Below are positions 8,412 to 14,581 of a DNA stretch of 23,275 nucleotides, in pieces. A program made the translations under genes and the position numbers. The DNA is taken from NCBI RefSeq assembly GCF_000092505.1, contig NC_014132.1, positions 1 to 23,275 of the forward strand, in the 5' to 3' direction. This DNA comes from Leuconostoc kimchii IMSNU 11154. Lineage in GTDB: Bacteria > Bacillota > Bacilli > Lactobacillales > Lactobacillaceae. The notes under the pieces were generated by a model. It was not told the DNA's origin and searched no databases. It was given only the letters and a program-made list of their open reading frames with translations. Within the stretch, counting starts at the first letter, position 1, and each line of letters starts with the position of its first letter.

Positions 8412-9056
8412 ATGTTTGAACAAGCAGTTAACTACAAAAATGGACTATATGAAGAACTGTCTAAAATTGGTAAGGGGCTAAGCAGTGATCGACGATTAGA
8501 AATTCTTGATCTTTTAACTCAAGCACCCAAATCAGTTGAAACTATTGCCAACGGGGTCGGAATAAGTGTAGCTAACGCCTCACGCCATCTACAAATATTG
8601 AAGGACAGTCATCTGGTTAAAACAAAACGAAAAGGCAATCATATTATTTATAGCCTTAGTTCTCCCAAAATTAGTGATCTTGTGCACCTATTAACCGACA
8701 TTGGTAACAGTGAACTTTCAGATATGAAAACAATTCAGGATAAATCAGACGCTCAAGATAACGTTAAAACCATTTCGTTAAAGCAAGCTCAAGAAGAATA
8801 CAAAAATTGCTTTGTCCTTGATGTACGACCTTCTGATGAATATGCAGCAGGCCACATACAATCGGCAATTAATGTCCCATTGGAAACATTAAAAGAATCA
8901 ATGCCCAAATTACCTAAAGATCAAAAGATTATTGTTTATTGCCGTGGAAGACTATGTGCTAATTCCAACATTGCCACACAGATCTTAAATAGAAATGGTT
9001 TTGACGCAGTTAGTTTAAATTCAAGTCACTATGATTGGAATAAAATAACAGAATAA
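8412..9056 (+). CDS. ArsR-family transcriptional regulator fused to a rhodanese domain
   Basis: A 214-residue fusion. Residues 20-95 form an ArsR/SmtB winged helix with recognition helix VANASRHLQILKDSHLV; residues 118-212 form a rhodanese domain (LDVRPSDEYAAGHI and active-site loop YCRGRLC with Cys177). The ArsR half contains no cysteine at all, so a classical thiolate metal site there is not possible. The three cysteines (133, 177, 182) are all in the rhodanese half. This suggests sensing of sulfane sulfur or persulfide through Cys177, but that is inference. The GGTGG ribosome binding site precedes ATG 8412. The gene has its own terminator, and the promoters of this gene and the next operon share a motif, so it is probably the repressor of the redox genes. 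Confidence 0.88.
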   Translation: MFEQAVNYKNGLYEELSKIGKGLSSDRRLEILDLLTQAPKSVETIANGVGISVANASRHLQILKDSHLVKTKRKGNHIIYSLSSPKISDLVHLLTDIGNSELSDMKTIQDKSDAQDNVKTISLKQAQEEYKNCFVLDVRPSDEYAAGHIQSAINVPLETLKESMPKLPKDQKIIVYCRGRLCANSNIATQILNRNGFDAVSLNSSHYDWNKITE

Positions 9057-9063
9057 ACAGTTT

Positions 9064-9104
9064 AAGCACGATTTAGTCATTTATTGATTAAATCGTGCTT
9101 TTAT
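9064..9104 (+). terminator. Terminator of the ArsR-rhodanese gene
   Basis: AAGCACGATTTA (9064-9075) pairs perfectly with TAAATCGTGCTT (9089-9100), followed by a short T-rich tail. It starts eight bases after the regulator stop and separates it from the downstream promoter. Confidence 0.75.
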
Positions 9105-9105
9105 A

Positions 9106-9159
9106 TTGACTTACAAAAAGTATATGATATTATTAAACTATTCAAGTAAACAATTGAAT
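9106..9159 (+). promoter_or_regulatory. Promoter and operator of the thioredoxin operon
   Basis: TTGACT (9106-9111), 16 bases, TATTAT (9128-9133). Directly downstream is the 12-base string TAAACTATTCAA (9134-9145) shared with the regulator promoter, within an inverted repeat ATTCAA-N8-TTGAAT (9140-9159). An operator around the transcription start fits repression by the ArsR-rhodanese protein. Confidence 0.65.
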
Positions 9160-9181
9160 GATTGAAAGGCAGTGACATAAC

Positions 9182-9463
9182 TTGTCTACTATTGATAAAA
9201 CGCTAACCTTAATTAATTTTGAGAATAATTGGTGCGCCCAGTGTTATACGCAGCGACCAATAATAAATAAGATTAGCCATGACTTTAATTCATATTTAAA
9301 CGTTCGGGTAGTGAATTCAGATGCTCACCCAGAACTAGCAAAAAAATACAATGTTTATTCCGCACCCAGTACTATTTTGCTGCGTGATGGAAGAATCGTT
9401 GAAAAAATTACCCGTTTTATTGATCAATCACAATTAACAACTTTAATTAAATATTACCTATAA
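9182..9463 (+). CDS. Thioredoxin-like protein, active site WCAQC
   Basis: A 93-residue thioredoxin-fold protein. The redox motif is Trp17-Cys18-Ala-Gln-Cys21 and the cis-proline is in SAPST (Pro62), both needed for disulfide exchange. It is slightly shorter than typical thioredoxin (about 105). The start is TTG 9182; AAAGG at 9165-9169 lies 12 bases upstream, and no in-frame ATG or GTG start is available upstream (the nearby GTG reads into a stop). A TTG start with wide spacing suggests weak translation. First gene of the operon; its stop overlaps the next ribosome binding site. The CAQC motif differs from the standard CGPC, so its redox potential or partner may differ from the neighbouring thioredoxins. 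Confidence 0.85.
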   Translation: MSTIDKTLTLINFENNWCAQCYTQRPIINKISHDFNSYLNVRVVNSDAHPELAKKYNVYSAPSTILLRDGRIVEKITRFIDQSQLTTLIKYYL

Positions 9464-9476
9464 AGGAGCGACTCTT

Positions 9477-9791
9477 ATGGTTAAGAACTTAACTGACAAA
9501 GACTTTGTGAAAGAAACTAGTACCGGTGTTACATTAACTGATTTTTGGGCTACTTGGTGTCCTCCATGTCGAATGCAAGGACCGATTATTGAACAACTTG
9601 ATAAAGAAATTGGCGATAAAGTCAAAATCACTAAAATGGACGTAGATGCAAATCAAGAAACACCAATAGCATTTGGAATTATGTCTATTCCAACCTTAAT
9701 TATCAAAAAAGATGGCCAAGTAGTTGATAAGCTGGTTGGCCTCCAAAGTAAGGACCAACTTAAAACCGTTCTTGCTCAATATACTAATTAG
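9477..9791 (+). CDS. trxA: Thioredoxin, active site WCPPC
   Basis: A 104-residue cytoplasmic thioredoxin, normal length for the family. The active site is Trp27-Cys28-Pro-Pro-Cys31 (DFWATWCPPC), the cis-proline is Pro72 in SIPT, and an FGIMSIPTL strand follows as in TrxA. The start ATG 9477 follows AAAGGAG by a normal distance. The CPPC dipeptide replaces the common CGPC. The thioredoxin reductase encoded three positions further on is the probable electron donor. It is the most TrxA-like of the three. Confidence 0.93.
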   Translation: MVKNLTDKDFVKETSTGVTLTDFWATWCPPCRMQGPIIEQLDKEIGDKVKITKMDVDANQETPIAFGIMSIPTLIIKKDGQVVDKLVGLQSKDQLKTVLAQYTN

Positions 9792-9811
9792 GTTAAGAGG
9801 GGAGAAGCTGA

Positions 9812-10135
9812 ATGGAACAACTATCAGTAATGAATAAAAAAGAATTTGATAAAAAACTGAAGAATGGAAAATATATTTTAGTGTTTATAGCTTCTTGGTG
9901 CCCTGATTGTAGCTTTATCAAGCCTCATCTACCAGAAATTGAACAAGAATTCAAAGATTACACTTTCATCAGTGTCGATCGTGATGAGAATACCGAATTG
10001 GCTCAAGAACTAAACATCTTTGGTATTCCAAGCTTCGTTATTTTTAGAGATGGGCAAGAAATCGGAAGACTTGTCAATAAAGATCGGAAGACTAAAGAAG
10101 AAGTCGAAAACTTCATTACCAACACTATTAACTAA
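9812..10135 (+). CDS. Thioredoxin-family protein, active site WCPDC
   Basis: A 107-residue thioredoxin-fold protein with motif Trp29-Cys30-Pro-Asp-Cys33 (IASWCPDC) and cis-proline in FGIPS. The CPDC motif resembles that of thioredoxin-like proteins with specialised partners rather than general thioredoxin. A strong ribosome binding site (AGAGGGGAG) precedes ATG 9812. Its TAA stop overlaps the ATG of the racemase remnant (TAATG), so the two were once translationally coupled. The partner is unknown. Confidence 0.88.
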   Translation: MEQLSVMNKKEFDKKLKNGKYILVFIASWCPDCSFIKPHLPEIEQEFKDYTFISVDRDENTELAQELNIFGIPSFVIFRDGQEIGRLVNKDRKTKEEVENFITNTIN

Positions 10136-10330
10136 TGAAGAGTTTTTTAACTATTCTTGGCGGTATGGGGACGTTAGCAACTGAAAGTTATGTCCGACTC
10201 CTTAATAAGAAAACTGAAACCCATAAAGACCAAGACCATTTAGATTATATAGTGGTTAACCATTATTGATGCACAAGAAGTCATTGTTAATCGTTCATTG
10301 GATAAGGGATTAGCGTTACGTGACGACTAA
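10135..10330 (+). pseudogene. Aspartate/glutamate racemase remnant with internal deletion
   Basis: From ATG 10135 the frame reads MKSFLTILGGMGTLATES and continues to a stop at 10267-10269 (44 residues). This is the characteristic N-terminus of amino-acid racemases of the Asp/Glu family. In another frame, 10268-10330 reads DAQEVIVNRSLDKGLALRDD and stops, which looks like the C-terminal end of such a protein. The roughly 150 or more codons between are missing and the frame is broken at the join, so this is a decayed gene. The start codon is still coupled to the upstream stop. Family assignment rests on recalled sequence features only. Confidence 0.65.
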
Positions 10331-10353
10331 TAAGTAGATTGGATTGAAATTTA

Positions 10354-11298
10354 ATGAGGAAATATCATGTAGTAGTGATTGGGGCCGGTCCTGGTGGAAT
10401 GACCGCTGCCTTATATGCAGCACGAGCTAATTTAAATGTAGCAATGCTTGATCGCGGTATTTATGGTGGACAAATGAACAACACCGATGACATTGAAAAC
10501 TACCCTGGTTTTACAACAATTAAGGGTCCTGAACTTGGTGAGAAAATGTATCAAGGAACCGTTAAGGCCGGAGTAAATTTTGTATATGGTGATGTCCAAA
10601 ACGTTACCGTTGATGATCAACAAATGAAGCATATTCAAACCGATAGTGACGAGTTAGTAGCAAGCGCAGTAATTATTGCAACAGGATCTAATAATCGAAA
10701 ATTAGGTGTACCAGGTGAAGAAAAGTTCTCCGGAAAAGGGGTTTCTTACTGTGCAGTATGTGATGGTTCTTTCTTTAAAGGAAAGAATGTTACTGTAGTT
10801 GGCGGTGGTGATTCAGCAATTTCTGAAGGATTGTACTTAGCTAATGTCACTGATGGAGTTAATGTCATTCATCGTCGCGATCGGTTACGGGCACAAAAGG
10901 TATTACAAAATCGTGCTTTTGATAACGATAAGATAGATTTCACTTGGAATACTAGTGTGACAGAGATTTTAGGTGATGAAAATCATGTTACTGGAGTAAA
11001 AATCCATAACAATCAGGTCGGTGATGATACAACTCTAGACACTGATGGAGTTTTCGTTTATGTCGGTAACTTTCCAAATAGCCAAATTTTCAATAATTTA
11101 AATATTACCGATCAAGCTGGTTGGATTATAACTAACGATCAAATGGAAACAACAATTCCTGGAATCTATGCAATTGGTGATGTCCGGCAAAAGCAACTGC
11201 GGCAAATTACAACTGCGGTTGGCGATGGTGGTATTGCTGGGCAAAACGCCTTTGAATATTTCGAAGCCATAAAGCATCGGCAAACGGTTAAAGATTAA
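10354..11298 (+). CDS. trxB: Thioredoxin reductase (NADPH, FAD)
   Basis: Reduces thioredoxin with NADPH through FAD and a redox-active disulfide. The 314 residues match the low-molecular-weight bacterial type. Visible features are the FAD-binding GAGPGGMTAALYAAR (10-24), the active disulfide Cys133-Ala-Val-Cys136 (SYCAVCDGSFF), the NADPH-binding VVGGGDSAISEG, and the C-terminal FAD motif YAIGDVRQKQLRQITTAVGDG. The ribosome binding site before ATG 10354 is weak, so the decayed racemase upstream may have altered coupling. It is the likely electron source for the thioredoxin-like proteins of this operon; a chromosomal copy presumably also exists. Confidence 0.95.
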   Translation: MRKYHVVVIGAGPGGMTAALYAARANLNVAMLDRGIYGGQMNNTDDIENYPGFTTIKGPELGEKMYQGTVKAGVNFVYGDVQNVTVDDQQMKHIQTDSDELVASAVIIATGSNNRKLGVPGEEKFSGKGVSYCAVCDGSFFKGKNVTVVGGGDSAISEGLYLANVTDGVNVIHRRDRLRAQKVLQNRAFDNDKIDFTWNTSVTEILGDENHVTGVKIHNNQVGDDTTLDTDGVFVYVGNFPNSQIFNNLNITDQAGWIITNDQMETTIPGIYAIGDVRQKQLRQITTAVGDGGIAGQNAFEYFEAIKHRQTVKD

Positions 11299-11316
11299 AG
11301 AGAGGAAAATTACTTT

Positions 11317-11964
11317 ATGGAAATCAAATATTGGTCAGACATTGCTTGCCCCTTTTGTTATATCGGTTCTAATCGAATGAAACGAGCAATGAAGGAAATT
11401 GGTATTTATGACACAACTGAATTAGAGTTCAAATCATTCGAGCTTAACCCTGCAACACCAAAGGAAACCGATGAAGGATACATTAATCACTTCACTCAGG
11501 GAAATAAGGCAATGGAGCCACAGGCCAAAAAGCAAATGGCTTACATCGAACAAATGGCGCATAACGATGGTCTACCAATGGATCTTGACAGTGTAGTACC
11601 TACAAATACTATGGATGCGCACCGGATTATTAAATTCGCAGAAGCTAAAAATGATCCTGATTTGACTGAACGAGTAATTAGACGCTTCTACCAAGTTTAC
11701 TTTAGTGATGGTCAATCGATTTCTGACCATGATGTGCTATTAAATGCGGCAATGGAAGCTGGGCTTGCTAAAGACGAAGTAGAAAAAGTGCTTAATTCTA
11801 ACCAATATCATCAAGCTGTGGTCAATGACGAGGCGGAGGCTCAACAATCCGGTATTCATGCTGCACCTTTTTTTGTAATCAATAATAAGTATGCAATTAG
11901 TGGTGCCCAACCATATGAAGTCTTTGTTAAAGCCTTAAAGCGAGTTCAAGAAGAAGAAAATTAG
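11317..11964 (+). CDS. DsbA-family oxidoreductase, FrnE type
   Basis: A 215-residue cytoplasmic DsbA-like protein without a signal peptide. The active site is Cys11-Pro-Phe-Cys14 in SDIACPFCYIG, close to the N-terminus as in FrnE (typical CPWC). The helical insertion with VPTNTMDAHRIIKFA and the terminal AAPFFVINNKYAISGAQPYEVF (cis-proline Pro) are also FrnE-like. FrnE proteins act in disulfide exchange under oxidative or metal stress. AGAGG precedes ATG 11317, 18 bases after the trxB stop. Confidence 0.9.
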   Translation: MEIKYWSDIACPFCYIGSNRMKRAMKEIGIYDTTELEFKSFELNPATPKETDEGYINHFTQGNKAMEPQAKKQMAYIEQMAHNDGLPMDLDSVVPTNTMDAHRIIKFAEAKNDPDLTERVIRRFYQVYFSDGQSISDHDVLLNAAMEAGLAKDEVEKVLNSNQYHQAVVNDEAEAQQSGIHAAPFFVINNKYAISGAQPYEVFVKALKRVQEEEN

Positions 11965-11976
11965 GAGGAATTTACG

Positions 11977-12105
11977 ATGGCCGAAGATAAGCCACAATTT
12001 AATACAATATTTGGCGATAATAATGATGATGCTGTATGTGGGCCAGACGGTTGTACTATCGCTGAACATCAAAAGCAAACTGAGGATAAGAAGAAAACAA
12101 AATAA
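11977..12105 (+). CDS. 42-residue peptide with a CGPDGC motif
   Basis: A small open frame lying between the FrnE-type gene and the flavoprotein gene, preceded by a strong AGGAGG (11963-11968). The product is 42 residues, acidic in the first half and lysine-rich at the end, with VCGPDGCTI at 20-28 (Cys21 and Cys26, four residues apart). No signal peptide or membrane segment. The only two cysteines sit in one tight loop, which could form a disulfide or carry a sulfur atom or metal. I do not recognise a family. Its tight placement and excellent ribosome binding site argue that it is translated. It could be a small redox or sulfur carrier for the adjacent reductase, which is inference. Confidence 0.75.
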   Translation: MAEDKPQFNTIFGDNNDDAVCGPDGCTIAEHQKQTEDKKKTK

Positions 12106-12122
12106 ATGGAGGGAAGCTATAA

Positions 12123-13454
12123 ATGAAGTTTGACTACGTTGTTATTGGCAGTGGGCCATCAGTTTATCGTTTCCTATTGGGAATGCAGAATAGCGGAAAG
12201 AAAATCGCGGTTGTTGAAAAGAATCGGTTTGGCGGAATTTGCCCTAACGAAGGCTGCGAACCCAAGATTTTCTTAGAAGGAGCAGCACGAGCAACCTTAA
12301 CTTCAATGCGTTTGCAAGGTAAGGGAATTACTCAACCAGCTAAGCTTGACTGGAAAGAACTTATTCAGCAAAAGAATAAGGCTATGGCGTCATTCCTAAA
12401 TAATATGCAAAGTATGTATGAAGGCCTGGGTGCGACTACCATCAAGGGTGAAGCATCATTTGTTGATCAACATACCATTGAAGTTAATAATAAAAAAATC
12501 ACTGCTGATAATTTTGTAATCGCAACCGGAAAAAAGCCGCATCCTCTTAACATTCCTGGCCACGAGTACCTACTTACTAGTACTAACCTTTTTGAACTCG
12601 AAGATACTCCAAAGAACGTCGCAATTATCGGAAGTGGTTACGTTGGTATGGAATTTGCTACATTGTTGTCTGCTGCCGGGGTTAAAGTAACCGTTATTGT
12701 CCGATCCGGCCAACCGCTAGAGGGATTTTACAGCCAACACGTTCATCAGTTAGTTGATGAAATGAAAAACTCACTTGGTATTAATTTTATATTTAACACA
12801 AATGTTACAGCTGTTACCGAAGCACAAACTGGCTATGAGGTTCAATCAGCTAACGGCAACCTTGGCACTTTTGATAAAGTTATTAATGCCAGTGGTAGAG
12901 TTCCTGAAATTAATGCATTGAAACTTGATAATGCTGGTGTAGAGTATAGCAACCGCGGAATTAAAGTTGATAAATATTTGACCACATCAGCAAATAACAT
13001 TTACGCAATGGGCGATATTGTTGATAAAACCGTACCAGCATTAACCTCTACGGCACAGTTTGAAGCAGACTACTTAAGTGCCTTACTTACTAATAAAACA
13101 ACTGAACCTCTTAGGTACCCAGTAATTGGAACCGTTACGTTCACATTCCCCCAACTCGCTCAAGCTGGAATTAGTATTGATAAAGCAAAGGAAGACAGTA
13201 ATTATTCAATTAAAGATATTGATATTACTCAAGGTGACTTTTTTTATGCTGGAACAGATGATCACGCACGATTATCATTAGTCTTTGACAAGCAAAATCA
13301 TCTCGTGGGCGCTGCTGAAATTAGCCAAACAGCAGTAGATGATATCAATGCACTAATTCCTGTTATGGCAATTGATGTTGATCCAAAGGTTTGGAAAGAA
13401 AAGATGATAATGGCTTTCCCTGGTTTAGCATATAAAATTAGAACATTAATTTAA
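12123..13454 (+). CDS. Glutathione-reductase-like FAD disulfide oxidoreductase, atypical
   Basis: A 443-residue pyridine nucleotide-disulfide oxidoreductase. The N-terminus has a FAD fold (VIGSGPSVYRFL; the third glycine of GxGxxG is a valine) and the redox disulfide Cys40-x4-Cys45 (GGICPNEGCEPK). The NAD(P) fold is at about 170-205 (IIGSGYVGMEF), the second FAD motif is IYAMGDIVD, and the dimerisation domain starts at FTFPQLAQAGI. The usual C-terminal His-Pro-x4-Glu proton relay appears replaced by MAFPGLAYKI, so Pro remains but His and Glu are absent. The enzyme therefore probably acts on something other than glutathione disulfide by the standard mechanism. A GGAGGG site precedes ATG 12123. 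Last gene of the operon. Confidence 0.88.
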   Translation: MKFDYVVIGSGPSVYRFLLGMQNSGKKIAVVEKNRFGGICPNEGCEPKIFLEGAARATLTSMRLQGKGITQPAKLDWKELIQQKNKAMASFLNNMQSMYEGLGATTIKGEASFVDQHTIEVNNKKITADNFVIATGKKPHPLNIPGHEYLLTSTNLFELEDTPKNVAIIGSGYVGMEFATLLSAAGVKVTVIVRSGQPLEGFYSQHVHQLVDEMKNSLGINFIFNTNVTAVTEAQTGYEVQSANGNLGTFDKVINASGRVPEINALKLDNAGVEYSNRGIKVDKYLTTSANNIYAMGDIVDKTVPALTSTAQFEADYLSALLTNKTTEPLRYPVIGTVTFTFPQLAQAGISIDKAKEDSNYSIKDIDITQGDFFYAGTDDHARLSLVFDKQNHLVGAAEISQTAVDDINALIPVMAIDVDPKVWKEKMIMAFPGLAYKIRTLI

Positions 13455-13502
13455 CAACAAGAGGGTCTATTTTTATATAATCGCCCCTAGGAAAGACCAT
13501 TA

Positions 13503-13548
13503 AAACAGCCCCCATTATCTACTAGTTGGATAATGGGGGCTGTTTTTT
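13503..13548 (+). terminator. Strong terminator of the redox operon
   Basis: AAACAGCCCCCATTATC (13503-13519) and GATAATGGGGGCTGTTT (13529-13545) form a perfect 17-bp stem with a 9-base loop, followed by a run of T. It closes the unit that begins at 9106. Confidence 0.92.
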
Positions 13549-13603
13549 TGTTAAGTGATATAATAAACCATAAAAGAAGTTTAGAAATACGGTCCTGGTC
13601 ATC

Positions 13604-13656
13604 AATAAATAAACAATTTAATTACTTAATTAATTATTTATTTAATTATTTAATTT
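13604..13656. repeat. A/T-only tract with repeated TTAATTA units
   Basis: Bases 13617-13656 contain TTTAATTA or TTAATTA at 13617, 13626, 13630 and 13641, and TTTAATTT at 13649, almost without G or C. It ends 20 bases before the recombinase gene. It could be a promoter element, a recombinase binding array or a DNA-unwinding region. Confidence 0.5.
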
Positions 13657-13676
13657 CAGAAAGGTATATATGAATC

Positions 13677-14267
13677 ATGGTGCAACAAATTGTCCTACCC
13701 ATCAAAGACTCCAACGTCTTAAAGATGGTACAAGATACACTTCTCGATAGTTTCCGTGCTGGTCGCCGAAATTACACCGTTTTTCAAGTTGGTAAGGCCA
13801 CGCTACTACGTGTGAGTGATGTCATGACATTAAAAAAATCAGATGTCTATAATCCAGACGGCTCTGTCAAAAATACAGCCTTTATTCATGATAAAAAGAC
13901 CGGTAAAGCAAACACGTTATATTTAAAGCCTGTTCAGCAAGACTTGTTGCAATATCATGATTGGCTGGTCCAAGAAAACATCAATTCTGAGTGGTTATTT
14001 CCCTCGACAGCCCATCATGATCACCATATCACCGAGAAACAGTTTTATAAAGTGATGGCGCGTGTTGGCGATCTACTAAGCATTAATTATCTAGGCACGC
14101 ATACCATGCGTAAAACAGGTGCCTATCGCGTATATACGCAGTCGAATTACAACATTGGTTTAGTCATGCACTTATTGAATCATTCTAGTGAAGCCATGAC
14201 CCTGACTTACCTTGGGTTAGACCAAGCTAGTCGCGAAACGATGTTAGATCAAATTGATTTTGGCTAA
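13677..14267 (+). CDS. Small tyrosine site-specific recombinase
   Basis: A 196-residue catalytic-domain-only recombinase, similar in size to FimB/FimE-type enzymes and to small plasmid recombinases of lactobacilli. Putative catalytic residues: Arg in LLRVSDVM, Lys in KKTGKANT, His-x-x-Arg in HTMRKTG, His in LLNHSSEAM and Tyr in TLTYLGL. The N-terminal SAM-like arm-binding domain of XerC/D is missing. ATG 13677 lies 12 bases after AAAGG (13660-13664); an ATG at 13670 is in another frame and quickly reaches a stop. Likely roles are plasmid dimer resolution or DNA inversion; the target is unknown. Confidence 0.85.
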   Translation: MVQQIVLPIKDSNVLKMVQDTLLDSFRAGRRNYTVFQVGKATLLRVSDVMTLKKSDVYNPDGSVKNTAFIHDKKTGKANTLYLKPVQQDLLQYHDWLVQENINSEWLFPSTAHHDHHITEKQFYKVMARVGDLLSINYLGTHTMRKTGAYRVYTQSNYNIGLVMHLLNHSSEAMTLTYLGLDQASRETMLDQIDFG

Positions 14268-14279
14268 TTACGCCAGCTT

Positions 14280-14347
14280 GCTCTTATGCTAGATTTACGG
14301 ACAGATTTTCTTCTGCCCTGTAAACTAATAGCATAGGAGCATTTTTT
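14280..14347 (+). terminator. Hairpin terminator after the recombinase
   Basis: GCTCTTATGCTA (14280-14291) pairs with TAGCATAGGAGC (14329-14340), with one or two mismatches; an inner TTTAC/GTAAA pairing extends it, and ATTTTTT follows (14341-14347). This hairpin may instead belong to the leader of the transposase remnant directly downstream. Confidence 0.55.
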
Positions 14348-14350
14348 AAT

Positions 14351-14464
14351 ATGATTCGATACAAAAAAGAATTTAAGCAGTCTCTTGTTGAGATGCACAA
14401 TCAGCGCCCTTTGAAATCAGCTTGTTCAATCTTTTTTTTCAGCCTTATCACGTTGCTTAATTAA
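14351..14464 (+). pseudogene. N-terminal fragment of an IS3-type transposase OrfA
   Basis: An ATG at 14351 preceded by AGGAG reads MIRYKKEFKQSLVEMHNQ, the typical opening of the helix-turn-helix OrfA protein of IS3-family elements. After about residue 18 the reading becomes unrelated and ends at 14462-14464. The rest of the element is absent, so it is a truncated relic with a junction near 14400. Identification rests on about 18 residues. Confidence 0.5.
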
Positions 14465-14580
14465 GTTATTATACTTTTCATTCATAAGCAAATTTAACCT
14501 TGAGGTTGATTAAATTCAGTGCCTTGTTCGTTGGATTGATTAGAGACATAATCATAAACGACTTTTGTCTCGCGCTCTTC
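14402..14580 (-). other. Short minus-strand gene debris
   Basis: Minus-strand frames here look like broken genes. An ATG at 14485 reads MNEKYNNLIKQRDKAEKK and then stops at 14426, just after an A8 tract (14432-14439); one frame over it continues as KIEQADFKGR, so a frameshift is possible. Another frame ends QSNEQGTEFNQPQG at 14494. None is complete and I recognise no family. Confidence 0.35.
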
Positions 14581-14581
14581 A

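Noticed and set aside
8293..8481. 62-residue frame on the plus strand before the ArsR gene
   Set aside because: It overlaps the promoter, operator and start of the regulator, has no good ribosome binding site, and its sequence resembles nothing known.
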